Shown here: in pieces, positions 22,621 to 34,110 of the stretch
Numbering within the stretch: position 1 is the first letter of the stretch
Layout: each line of letters begins with the position of its first letter
Origin: Fasciolopsis buskii
Taxonomy: Eukaryota > Platyhelminthes > Trematoda > Plagiorchiida > Fasciolidae
Assembly: GCA_008360955.1 (NCBI GenBank)
Contig: LUCM01000554.1
Location: 22,632 to 86,631, forward strand
Length of the DNA: 64,000 nt
Reading direction: 5' to 3'
Notes under the pieces: model-generated
What the model was told of the DNA's origin: nothing
The model's database searches: none
Seen by the model: only the letters and a program-made list of their open reading frames with translations
Position numbers and translations under genes: made by a program

Positions 22621-23849
22621 ATTAAAAACGACTAGCGGCGTTCGATAAGGGTATCCCATCTCTCCATTCCTGTTCAACTTCGTCATGGACGAGATGATGG
22701 GAAATGATTTGGGGATATAGGATTTGAACTGGGAAATGGAGGGGAGCCACGTGATATAGATTACGCAGATGACGTTGTGTGTATGTGTTCGAATCTGCGG
22801 ACCATGCACAACGTGCACTGAATAGACTCGAGGTCAGCTGCTGGGTTTGGCGTGTGCTTTGCACCTTCGAAGTGCAAAGTTCTGCCACGGGACTGGACGA
22901 CAGTAGTGCCGAACTTAATACGGGATAGGGCGGAACTAACGATTGTGGACCGTTTCATCTACCTTGGTAACTGCTTGTTGAACGATGGTAGCTCGGCTGT
23001 AGAGGAAACCACGCGTATTTCGAAGGCTCGATTAGCTTACGCTGGACTGAAGCACTTGTGGCGTCGATGTGATGTATCCATTAAGTTGGAAGGCCCTGTG
23101 TACTGTGCCGCAGTGCGCTCAGTTCCGTTGTACGATTGCGAGACGTGGAATATTTGTGTGGGAGATGTTCGTCGCTTGGAGGTTTTTGACCACCGATGTC
23201 TACGTAGTATTGCCAGGATTAGANNNNNNNNNNNNNNNNNNNNNNNNNNNNNNNNNNNNNNNNNNNNNNNNNNNNNNNNNNNNNNNNNNNNNNNNNNNNN
23301 NNNNNNNNNNNNNNNNNNNNNNNNNNNNNNNNNNNNNNNNNNNNNNNNNNNNNNNNNNNNNNNNNNNNNNNNNNNNNNNNNNNNNNNNNNNNNNNNNNNN
23401 NNNNNNNNNNNNNNNNNNNNNNNNNNNNNNNNNNNNNNNNNNNNNNNNNNNNNNNNNNNNNNNNNNNNNNNNNNNNNNNNNNNNNNNNNNNNNNNNNNNN
23501 NNNNNNNNNNNNNNNNNNNNNNNNNNNNNNNNNNNNNNNNNNNNNNNNNNNNNNNNNNNNNNNNNNNNNNNNNNNNNNNNNNNNNNNNNNNNNNNNNNNN
23601 NNNNNNNNNNNNNNNNNNNNNNNNNNNNNNNNNNNNNNNNNNNNNNNNNNNNNNNNNNNNNNNNNNNNNNNNNNNNNNNNNNNNNNNNNNNNNNNNNNNN
23701 NNNNNNNNNNNNNNNNNNNNNNNNNNNNNNNNNNNNNNNNNNNNNNNNNNNNNNNNNNNNNNNNNNNNNNNNNNNNNNNNNNNNNNNNNNNNNNNNNNNN
23801 NNNNNNNNNNNNNNNNNNNNNNNNNNNNNNNCGCTGAACGATGATGATG
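22621..23849 (+). mobile_element. RTE-type LINE fragment interrupted by an assembly gap
   Basis: From 22626 the sequence encodes TSGVR-stop-GYPISPFLFNFVMDEMM, then, after a frame change, IDYADDVVC with the catalytic YADD (around 22758-22769). From 22852 the frame is open: PSKCKVLPRDW, DRFIYLGNCLLNDGS, ETTRISKARLAYAGLKHLW, YDCETW, DVRRLEVFDHRCLRSIARI. It runs into 608 N. On the far side, 23832-23849 reads CGCTGAACGATGATGATG, the RTE 3' terminus. So the gap lies inside this element. The first 95 bp (22626-22720) are identical to 63906-64000. Confidence 0.85.
23224..23831. other. Assembly gap (608 N)
   Basis: A run of N only. Its flanks are the C-terminal block and the 3' terminus of one RTE copy. 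The corresponding interval in the RTE tail at 62636-63192 is 557 bp, so the missing sequence is probably just the rest of the element. Open frames crossing the gap are meaningless. Confidence 0.95.
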
Positions 23850-26800
23850 CGTGCATTTCAATCCATGATTCCCATTCCTGTCACGGCAAACCTGGTAAAA
23901 CCAATGACCAGGAGAATAATGGATCAAATTTCCTCAAAATCATTTATAGAAACTGGTAGTTAAATCAGTTACATACCTCAGTCTGTGACTGAACTCCGTG
24001 GAACCAAAATGATTTAATCATCCAACTCATAGTATCCACCCAACTACACGGTGTTACTCACGGTAATTGTTTTGTCCTTGGTTTTAGAAAAATTTGTACC
24101 ACAACTGCAAAATGTTTGTGTTACTGATTCTTTGTGACGAAGTTCTGCCTCAGCACGACCTCCTAAACCTAAATGAGAAAGTTGAAAACTCTTCTTATGA
24201 AAATAAACCAACAGCCTCCTTGTTTAGTGCACCGGTTGCTCACATTGACCTATTTACTGCCAACCTGTTGACTTTCTGTAGACCTCGTACTACTAGATCA
24301 CGCCGATACTCATCCGTACGCGAGAAGTGCATTGGACTAAAAACTCAGAGACTTGAAAAATGGGATAATCCAACTAACATTTACGTGGCGCTCCCGAGTT
24401 CCCATGGCTACCGACGAAAGATATTAGCGTAGAATAGTGGTTGACCGTAATCAGGCCATCAATCGCTTTACGTTGCTGGATGCTTATCACACAAGTTGAC
24501 GGACAAAATATCGCGACATTCAATTTTCAACATTTTGCATGTAAGACGAACGCAACATTAAAAGTCGACTAGAGAGAACGAACAACACTAAACTGCCTTC
24601 GAGAAATGTATCATGGTGTATCAGTTCCGGAGTACGCCTTAGGGGGGTGTCAATAGCGTTTCGTGTTCATAACATATTATTGATACAATTATTTACGACG
24701 GAATATTAGATGACATCTTCGGGTACTTAGATCTGCGGTACCAAAAACGACGATCACGATGAAAAAATCATTTGAATTTCTCAATGTTTCTAAACAATAT
24801 GGCCCTGCTTTCGACAATACCGAAGCTTTTACAAATCTGGGATTAATGGATCAACAAGTTCCAAAATGAGATGAAAACCGATCCCCGAAAGACTATGACC
24901 TCTACCAGACTTCCTGGTTTCACACGATGTTGGATTACGAAGGTAAGTTATGGGATTATTGTCGTACTACTGGTAGCCAACTGTACGGTTCTCAGATGAA
25001 ATCCATCCTCATGTTCAGAATTATGCATTTCCATTCCCTCACGATATCGAGGCGTGTTGCATTTCATTAAAGCAGGAGCTAGAAACACCTGTTAGAACAA
25101 TTATTGAGTAACAGACTTCATTCGTTGTCTAAAAATGCCTGTGGCATTCTTCTTCAGAACCATGACACAACGAAATATGCTGCTCATCTGTGAAAAAGAC
25201 GCAAACGCGATAACTAAGGCGATTCGGAAAAGAAAACATTTTTTCTCGGCGTTTATTTTCGGCTTACTCAAAGTCAATGACTTTTACGTTCGATGTTAGT
25301 GTTTACTTGTATACCTGCTGCTGACCATTTGCTTCGCTGTCAACCCACTACTGTATTTCCGTTATTTATTTCAAGCCACTATTGTTCACCCGTAATTTGA
25401 ACAAAGTCTTCTTCCTCAACCAGAAATCCCGTTGAGCGTTCATATCAAATCAGTCAGTCTCTCTGGACTAAGTCAGATTAGGGCGCCACCTAGCAGTGAA
25501 TGGAAAAAGCCTCGATAGGCCGGGTGCGTTAGTGGGCCGAGAGACAGTGAATTTAACCACCGCGTTTACCAAATTCTGAGTGAGGCTCGCATATCAACCC
25601 AGCCGATGATGGGCGGCTACAAGCCGCGACCAAAAACGGCCATTTTGTTGGGTAGACGCAGTGTCAATTCCGACGCGTGGCAGAGATTTCCGCCATTGTG
25701 GACGGTGAAGTAACCGTAGCACCGCGGTTTACAAAGTGGTATCAGCTGTTGAAGTCTTGAATTTTTACGTAGGTTTAAATGCTAGATTTCCCCTGTTTTG
25801 GGGGTTGCAACGGCTGACCTGGAGTCTAATTTCTTGGTGGGCCGAGTAGTAGCATCTTAGCGCGTCTCGACTGCTGGCGATTTCTCTCATGTCTGGTTAG
25901 TGGCTGTTCCATTTCAACAGGCCATTTGATAACCGCTTTGAAAACTCATGATTCTGAAGGGAGTGGAAGCTTGAACAGCCACTGACAGGGAAGCAGAAAC
26001 TCTTGGCTGGTGCGCTAAGTCAAGCAGAAAATAGGGGCTCTTAAGGTGAACACATTTTAATGAAAATATGGAGAGTAGGGAAATCTGTGCAAGTAAATCA
26101 AAAACAAGAGACGTCGTTGGATTCGAGGGGCTCACACTTTTGTGAGGACAAGGAAGGCCAGACTCCGAATAAGCTGGGCTTAAGCATGTCTGTTTTGGGG
26201 GGGGGAGGCCAGTTTCCCTTTCGGCTTACTCCATATGTTGATGAAGCTGAATGAGAGGAAGCTGCGCTGATATCTTTAGTCGCCCCTGGTTTCTTCAACT
26301 TAAGGATATTATGCCTTCAGTGCTGGATTGTTATTTAACTCAAACACAAGTTTTTGTTCCACTGGTGCTTTTTAGCAACTCAACGTCTTCAACCAAGTCC
26401 ACCTGTTCTCTCCGGCGCCTAATGGTGGAGGCGCCCAGGACTCAGCCCATCTTAATACGACGTGTCTCTCAACTCAGGGGGGGCATTTTTGAACCTTGGC
26501 CGGATGACTTTCAGCATTATTTAATCTTTAACTAGATTCGAGGACCATGCTTAGAATCCGCATTCTGGGTGCGTTTTCGTTGCTGCTGATTTGCTGGAAT
26601 CAACAGAACTTGATAGCCGATAGGCAAACCTGTTCACTTTGCCAGGGTAGGGTGCAATCTGCACCAAGGGTTTTGAAAGATTCGTGCAGAACTCCACCAT
26701 GATCTCCTATCTACGTCGTTCTTTCTAACCCTTGAGCGTTCTTCTTAGTTGTCTTGGCGCCGAGGTACATCCGAAGGTAATTCCCTGCATTTATTTGCTT

Positions 26801-29800
26801 TCGGGTGGAGTCTTTTGCTAACAGTCTAATTGTAGATGGTACCCGGCTCTGAATCGCTGTCATTAAAATCTGTCACTAGTTAACTTGGCATCGCCCGAGA
26901 ACAAGTTTGGCGATTTCAATGCCACCACCAAATTTTTCACAGATTCTAGGAATTGTAATAACCCCAATATCAAGGTCTAGGGACTCCTGTAAAGCAGTCA
27001 CTGATGGAAAATTCTTTGCAGTTGTAAGTGTTTTTTTCCACGTTCGATTACGTTTGCCAAACTTTCGCACAAAAGCAAAGATTTCAGTCGTTTTTATTTT
27101 TTTGCGATGCATCCAAAACCTCTTTGCTTTGCCATCCAGCAACCAGTTGAAGCTATTTTTTGAACATTCCCTGTATTCACGACGAATTTGGCTTAAATTA
27201 CTTTTGGTCGTTACGGTCCATTCTTGCTTTATCACCTGCGTCGGTCCACCGTAAACCTTAAGCTCGTTTGCGCTGTTTTTGGCTGTCATGCTCAGGAATG
27301 CGATGTTTTGGCACGGTCAAGCGTCCATTGGCCGTCGCATTTGCCCTAACCACTGGGCAGATGCCCTCATTTTGCACACATTTGGCTAGATATTGACTGA
27401 GGCCCACCGTGAAAGGTTTAATTGCCGTCTGTATAACAAAACCTTAGAATACTTTCTGGGGCCTTACTGTTCTTATCAGCTTGGACTACGGGGCCCTAGT
27501 AGGAATGCGAAAAGCCTATTCTTCGTCAAGTCGTGCTGTGAACTGGTGATCGACTTCATCCGGACCAATACTCGTGCGTTTTGTTGCAACAGCATCATTA
27601 CATGCCTTCTCCCCCGAAGCGATCGCACATCCAGGTAATAAAATCTCTATCAACGTTCAACAAAGTGAGCTTTATTGGGCGCGATTTGCCTTTGGCCCAT
27701 CCGAAAACCTTCTGGAAGTCAAGACAGGTCGCCCTGGTCGAGCCTCGCAGGCGCTTCATCGAGAAATGACAAAAGATTCATGAGACAAAACTACCTTTTC
27801 ACAACCAATTTTTGCTGTGGTCTGCAGGGTCGTGCCGAGCTTGGCACTGTGCTAATTCATAACCAATTCGCCTCTGTATCACGTTCAGAGTTATGGAGAT
27901 AGAAACTATTTGCCCAAAAGTTTCGATCCTGTCACGCTGACCGCTCTGGCCTCTCACGACCTCCATACTCCTGGAGTCATCCCCTGCTTTATTCACAGGT
28001 TGATAAGATGCCCCGAGAACGAGGCAGTCATATCAGCCGTAGGCTTTAATATCGCCTGGTATATTCCATTAAGTCCTGCGCCTTGTGTCTGTTGGAATGT
28101 CAGAGTCTCTTTCTCATGATTTCTGACCCCAAAACTCATGTTACCCGTTCCATGTGGATACGGAGGCGGCCAACTCGTGGCCTGGTTGTTCCGTTTTTTG
28201 TGCATACCGAAGTAAATTACACGGCAGTAACCCGGCCTTCTGGTTTTCCAAGACAGCACGACCACTCCCTTCTGATTGGGCATTTCCAACTGGCGCCATC
28301 ATGTTAATCTTTGAACATAAACAAATTGAGCTGTGAGTGCTTTCTTCAGGTGGAGTGCCAGTTCTTTCTGGTGTCCCGTTTTGTAGCTATTTGTATAAGT
28401 TCTACTCACATGCACTCAGGGCACTGACGATGGCCCTGACTGTCTGAAAAGCATCTCCATCAGTGGTTCTTCTTTACTTGGGCCTTTCTGGGTGCCCTTT
28501 TGCAACAGAGTGAACGTATGCTGTGACATACGTGTTTAAGAGGGAGAACTCCTATTTTAGATGGCTAAAAAGTTGATTATTATGCACCCAGAACTAGTTA
28601 GCCTTGGGGCTTGTCACATCCCTCCGCGTGAGCAAACCGCGATATAACAAGGGTTCTGTGCTCTAGAGTCGAATAATTAGACGGAGACCTGACTTTGTTT
28701 GGGAACCTGATAATTACCACGTCCATTGTGGACAGATTGTGTGCAAATATCCAGCAAGTATGCCTTTGTACATGCCAAATCTGAGGCCTTTTGCAATCTT
28801 CATTAGGCACCATCCATGGAGGAGGATACCTTCGCCCATTCTACTTTCCAGCTTGCCTCTGGTGAGTTTATGCCACTTATTAGCCATAAACGTGTTCCAT
28901 CCTGTGACATTTCTTGTTCAGTAAGAAAACTGCTCGTCTTTATCAGGTCTTGAAGCAACACTACGGTACGCCCATACGATGGTAGCCTCTCCACTGCCGA
29001 ACATCAAGGGTAAAGACACTGCTTACATGTCCCATGAATTGAAAACCTGCTCCAAAGCTGGTTATGGCGCTGACCGACCAGCCGCTTGTCTTAACGTCTG
29101 TACTATGGTAGTGGTAACTAATGGATCTCTTGAGGAACAAGGGATTACTGGTAACCTTACTGTTTATCCAAGCCCCGTGAAGGTTATGCAGTTTTAGTTT
29201 GTAGGTCTCTTTCGGTGTACTTGTCACTACTCTCGTTTGCTGCGGGCGTTGCTCTCCAAAAAATGTAACCTCTTTTTTTACCTAGTTTCACCACTTTTAT
29301 TGTATTGCACTCGGACGCTGCACCCTAATGCTAACCTCATTTTTGGTTATGGTTCTTGAGGGATCGACGGTTTCAACATCCTGTGTCAGTCCGCATCTTT
29401 CATTTATCCTGGTACAACCTCGTTCCATGGGATCATTGTCCCATGGTCCTCGCTGTGGTCAGGGGAATGCTGAACTGCCAGCCTGCTTATGTTGGCAACA
29501 GCACGCTGTGATGCTCTTTTCAAGGCCCAGTGCGCGAGAGACTGTGCAAGTTTGCTTCTAGGACTGCCTTTTTTCCATGTAGTCCGACTTAGCTTTGATA
29601 TTTTGTTTGCGATCCGACAAATTTCGGATAAATTTGTTAACAACAAATCAAAGTATTCAGTATGACGTGAGGGTTGAAACCATCAAAAGGGTGGAATTTC
29701 ACAACGAATGGTCACCACGCAACTGCCTTCTCTGTGTAATGCGTCGACGAAGGGATGTAATATTTTTGCTTCCATCATAGCTCCAGAGTTTTGTCTATGT

Positions 29801-29849
29801 TGAGTAGGGATAAGTGAGGGAACTGGCGAGAAGTGAAAGTGAAAAATGA
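23850..29849. other. About 6 kb without a recognised gene or element
   Basis: I found no protein family here. Worth recording: 24094-24432 (plus, 112 codons, preceded by a TTGGTTTTAG acceptor-like site) and 26876-27289 (minus, 137 codons, Lys/Arg-rich middle with RREYRECSKNSFNWLLDG) are open but unrecognised and within chance length. 25480-25720 is noticeably GC-richer than its surroundings and could be an unlisted repeat. A G-run lies near 26196-26206. Confidence 0.35.
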
Positions 29850-30620
29850 AAGGAGCTAGGATAGACGGGAACACTGCTGGTCACGCTCTGTGCAACCTGG
29901 TCTTAGACGGCCTTACTCCGAGGGATCTGATTAGGGTTTCCGGTAGTTTATTTCAAAGACTGAATACCTCGTGCGAGAAGAAAGTTGCTCCTAAACTTCA
30001 GAGGAATCCTAGTTACTCAATGTTTAGTTCATGCCACTCTCTGGTATGGTCGTCCCCCAGAGAAATGAAGGCCCTTAGTGGCCTAAAGGTTTTCATTAAA
30101 TCCCCTCCCATTTGGTATCCATAATTTGCGTATATCTGGCAAGACCCTGATGGTCGCTGGGTTGTTGAATATATCCACAGTCTCCACTGTCGTTGGCAAC
30201 TTCCTTTACTCGGTAGCCCCGTCGTACAGGATGTCAAAATTGGTTACACTGCGTTTTCCGCCGGATTTTCAAAAGTGTCTCTGTCGTCCGCGAATAACAA
30301 GCATGAAGAATTGAACTCATGTGCTAGATCTTTTATGAAATTCTTCAATAAATGCTGGCCTTGCAACGAACCTTGGGGCAGTCCAACGTAAGCAATGACC
30401 TAGGAGGGGAATGTCTAACCAAGTCTCACCCAGAAATGTTTGCTCTATGTCATTACCAGCACATTCATATGCTTTTTGAAAGACCAGGTGGCTTATTTAA
30501 GCACACTCTTCTCTGAAAAGTCCCGCTGTCGCTTCGTCCAGGATTGGAAGTATATTCGTTAGGCATGGCCTCTCACTACTGAAGATACGCTGCTAAGTAG
30601 CATGTAAGCTATTCACGAAG
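29850..30620 (-). mobile_element. CR1/L2-like LINE RT fragment (decayed)
   Basis: Minus strand, in order: SERPCLTNILPILDEAT (about 30590-30540), LVFQKAYEC (about 30486-30460, first catalytic region, Asp replaced by Val), GLPQGSLQGQHLL (about 30385-30350), CLLFADD (FADD at 30294-30283, intact), then after a deletion a C-terminal piece FFSHEVFSL.NKLPETLIRSL (about 29980-29920). The order matches LINE RT, but much of the thumb is missing and frames shift repeatedly. Confidence 0.72.
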
Positions 30621-31749
30621 AAAAGCTCAGCTACTGCGTTGGGAATGACTCTATGACATTTAGCACCAAGGTCACTGAACCATCCTGTCTGCAGGTTCTG
30701 TCCTGTTTGTACTGCAGCCTTTGTAAATCGACAAAACCTAAGCTGGCATCTGGGACTGTGGTATTTGCATGGGCTCCCAGGACATATGAAGCTTTTCTTT
30801 TGGCAGGAAAGTAACGGTGCTGGAGAACAGATCTAGGAGGACCACAGGAACATTTTGCTTCTCGGCCGTTTGTGGTCTACCGAACTGTCTTGGGGTTGAA
30901 ACGACTTACGGCACCAAAATGGCCACAGCCAACATTCTGGGCTCTTCTGCTCCACACGATTTTGTTACACTGGCGGTGTGGCCCTGCAAATAGGCCCGTA
31001 AAGCAGCTTAACAGTTTCTCTCATTTGCGCGGGCTTGGTTATCTGCCATCTGGTTCTAGTGGACACATTTCTCATTACCATCCTCAACTCATTTTTGGTC
31101 GTACACAGGCGCAATATGCAACAGGGCAGTGTTTCGCTCCTTTGGCTTGTGAAAGCTCATACTGTTGTCCACATTTTTTAAAACCACGGTGGCTTATTTC
31201 GGTGCCCTGTTGCATACCAAAATGTTCCGGTGCTTTTCAGTGGTGTGAAAATCTGACCAGACTGCATGTGTCCCACGTTGTGATTTGATGGAAGGCGTCG
31301 TACATCGTGGCTCCTAGCCATGATAAGCAAGATTCCTAGGCTGATCATAATCTTTTGGCAGTCAGCTTGATTTTATATCTTGATTCCCCGCACCTGATAC
31401 AGGTTGTTGCCCCTGAAGACACAGAATTGCTCTGCGACACTTAGAGGCAAAAATTCTCATTCATGTTCCAAAATAGGCTGCCAACTTTCAGGCTGTATTT
31501 TGTTGTCCAACTGCTACACTAAAACAACAGTGCAAAAGTAAACGTAAACGTGGATGCCGCGCTTGGAAAATGTAACTCTCCACCACCAAAAAAGCACCAT
31601 GACAAATCCAGACTTATGGTAGAAAGGGATTCCTTTAGTTTGCCCAGTTGTACACCAGTAGGTCGCGACCGCACTGAGCCTGCCCTTTGGAAATAATAAA
31701 GCACTCATCAAAATTTTTTCACTTGAAAAACAGTTGTGCTCGTGAACTT
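30621..31749. other. No recognised gene
   Basis: An open frame on the plus strand (30872-31288, 138 codons) has no recognised domain and lies antisense to where the upstream part of the neighbouring LINE would be. It is most likely a chance frame. Confidence 0.35.
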
Positions 31750-32440
31750 GTTACGTTTGTCTCAGAAAAGAGAAACTCAATACAAGGAGAAAATAATGGT
31801 AATAACACAGGGCTGTTGGTAGATGTAATGCCTTAACGTTTTGGCTACCCTGGGTAGTCTTTCTCAAGACATGTTTTACAATTGAATGACTAGGGGAACG
31901 TTTCCATGCCAACGGATGTTTACTTGTCTGTGTGTTGTGCCGCGTGTACCGTGAAATGTGGGTCGAGTGAGCGATTAGTTGTCTTTCACGTCGTGCGTCG
32001 CCCCGGTAGTGGGGTGAACTAGCGTGGTGACTTTGGAATGCTCGTTCCTCAAAGATGTTGAAGTTTTCCATACCTCCGAAATCTCTGCCTCTTCGTTTCG
32101 ATTGTTGCATGTGGGGCTGATGCTTATCGCCAGAGCCTCGGAAACTTAGGTTCAGCACAGGTTCTGAATCCACGGCGGAGTGCTTTAGTATTTTCATAAT
32201 CTAACTTGTGTCACTCTACCGCGGCATGCAGAGCGATGGCTGAATCGCACTCAAGTTTTGATAAGGCCGTCTTATCCGAAGGTCTGAACTTTTCTTTCCT
32301 TCTGTGTTTTGTTATCCATGTTATCATTTTTTCCCGATTTGTCGATTGTATTCTGCTGGTCATTTCTTGCAAGTGATTTTGTAGATGCAGTTGATTTGAT
32401 CTCGCACACCGACTTGATCTTTAGCCTTTGATAGGTGACG
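31750..32440 (-). mobile_element. Penelope-like element, 3' part: GIY-YIG-type endonuclease and terminal region
   Basis: Minus strand from about 32440: LKRHLSKAKDQVGVRDQ, then CIYKITCK (32394-32367, the GIY-like strand), PAEY.RQ.GK (the YIG-like strand, decayed), and in a shifted frame DKTALSKLECDSAIALHA and LDYENTKALRRGF. This order is that of the endonuclease carried C-terminally by Penelope-like elements. Downstream is a terminal region with a hammerhead-like motif (31831-31873). No RT is attached on this strand, so the copy is 5'-truncated. Identification rests on my reading of short motifs in broken frames. Confidence 0.68.
31831..31873 (-). ncRNA. Decayed hammerhead-ribozyme-like motif of Penelope terminal repeat
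   Basis: On the minus strand, CTTGAGAAAGACTACCCAGG is followed by GTAGCCAAAACGTT. A 5-bp stem (CTACC/GGTAG) closes a 3-nt loop, flanked by TTGAGAA where a hammerhead has CUGANGA, and by CAAA where it has GAAA. Penelope-like elements are known to carry such ribozymes in their terminal repeats. Three core positions are changed, so self-cleavage is unlikely. Confidence 0.4.
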
Positions 32441-32617
32441 TTTTAACTTTTTGTCCATCTGTAAACGCCGCTATCGTCAATATACTTTCCCCCGAACTCC
32501 TCTCTGTTAGACCAACAGACAATTCAGTTCCTTCTGTGGAAATCGCCTTCGTTGCTTGTCATTCCTTCATACGACAGGGCATTAACCGCTATACAGTAAA
32601 CATACTCTCAATATGCT

Positions 32618-34110
32618 TTGGACTGCGGAGTAATGATGAACGTCAAAATCGTTTTTCGTCAGCCAGGTTCCTCGAAATGTTCAAACCGCCGTTATACAAC
32701 GACGACTTCATGCGATCAAAACATGCCAAACAAGACGGAAGCACGAAACATGACCAAGAACGGATCAAAATCAAAATTCAGAAAACCTACAGTATTGAAT
32801 ACCAAAAATACCGTAGTGAATATATCTAGCAGAACGTTGATATCTCTGGAGTTGCAATTACTGCAAAAAGGTTTGGATTTCAATCTGTAGAGAAAACCGC
32901 TGGTGGTCAAAGAAGTTGTGCCAACACTGGAACAAACTTTATCGAACCTTACAGAAGAAAACGCCAGTCAAGCTAGACGGAGAATATGCAATATTCTAAA
33001 GAACCAACGGCCAGTTGCATCGAATATCACAGTAGAGAGAAGAAAAGGATTGACTAACCTAAAATAAGATCGAACGATCCGCATCACAAAAGCGGACAAA
33101 GAGAATGTTACAGATATTCTGAACAGATCGGATTACAAATTAAAGGTCGTCGAACACCTACGGGATGAGTCTTATGAAAAAAAGAAAAGAGGAAAGTGAA
33201 CGCGTCACTCAAGAGATGCAAGATCCATGCAAACAAGTACCCATCTGGCTTGAGGGAGAAACTCGGAAAATCTATGTTGTTCTCATTAACGCCAAAAAAC
33301 CAGCAGACCTGGGAGATTTTACGATTTACCGAAAATTCACAAACCCGAAATACCCACTCGTCCAATTTTAGATTACACTTCTTGTGGAACGTACAAACTG
33401 CCAAAATATTTCGGTGGATTATCAAAACCCTATCAGAAGATGGTAGTAAGTCATATCAAAGAAGCTTTCGAATTCGCCCGTTTGCTGAGTTCGAACTAGA
33501 AAACGATGAATTTGCAGTGGGTTTTGATGTGGTCTCTTTATACACGAGTGTACCCATTAAAGACAGTCTGCACTCTTTTAATCCATCTTTAATATCGGAG
33601 ACTTTCTTAGAACAGCGAACCGTACTGGCTCCATCGGAAATTTTCAGGGGTATGGAAATTTGACTCATGTCACAATCAAACGTGAGCACCACTAACAAAG
33701 GGATGGTATGGCCAAGGAATCACCCATATCCCCCATTGCAGTAAATCATTACCTACACTTGGTTCAATTGAAAGCCTTAATGAATTGTTTCTCCCAACAT
33801 GCTCGTAGGTACGATGTGCCTTTAATAAATCCGCAATCACTAAATGGGCACAAAAAGATAACTTCCTTCAACCTCTCAAGAAACAATATAGATCCAATAA
33901 ATTCACAATGGATTTAAAAAAAAAACAGAAGAGTCGCCAGCTCCTTCGATTGTTGGCTATACCCTAGTAATTCACAAAATATCAATATCAGCAACTACAG
34001 AAAATCCGGGTAAGTATTTTCACTTCAGTTCAGCTCATCCACAATGCGGGAAAAGGGACACATTTTCCTGCTAGTCAACAGTGATGGTACCGAACGTAAA
34101 GAAGAACCAA
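32618..34110 (+). mobile_element. Penelope-like element: N-terminal region and reverse transcriptase (inactivated)
   Basis: Plus strand. 32617-32890: ISSRTLISLELQLLQKGLDFN, typical of the N-terminal region. The same frame continues past stops (VVPTLEQTLSNL, RRRICNILKNQRP, RIRITKADKENVT, DILNRSDYKLKV). After a shift, DLPKIHKPEIPTRPI and TYKLPKYFGGLSKPYQKMVVSHIKE (33320-33460), then FAVGFDVVSLYTSVPI (33510-33558, first catalytic Asp). 33712-33810 gives ESPISPIAVNHY and RRYDVPLIN, where the YVDD catalytic box should be; it is destroyed by a small deletion. FHFSSAHPQCGKR near 34020-34060 follows. No GIY-YIG domain is found downstream on this strand. It lies back to back with the minus-strand endonuclease fragment. 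Confidence 0.8.

Noticed and set aside
22852..23959. Very long open frames of about 220-330 codons
   Set aside because: Most of their length is N from the assembly gap. Only the 22852-23223 part is real RTE coding sequence.
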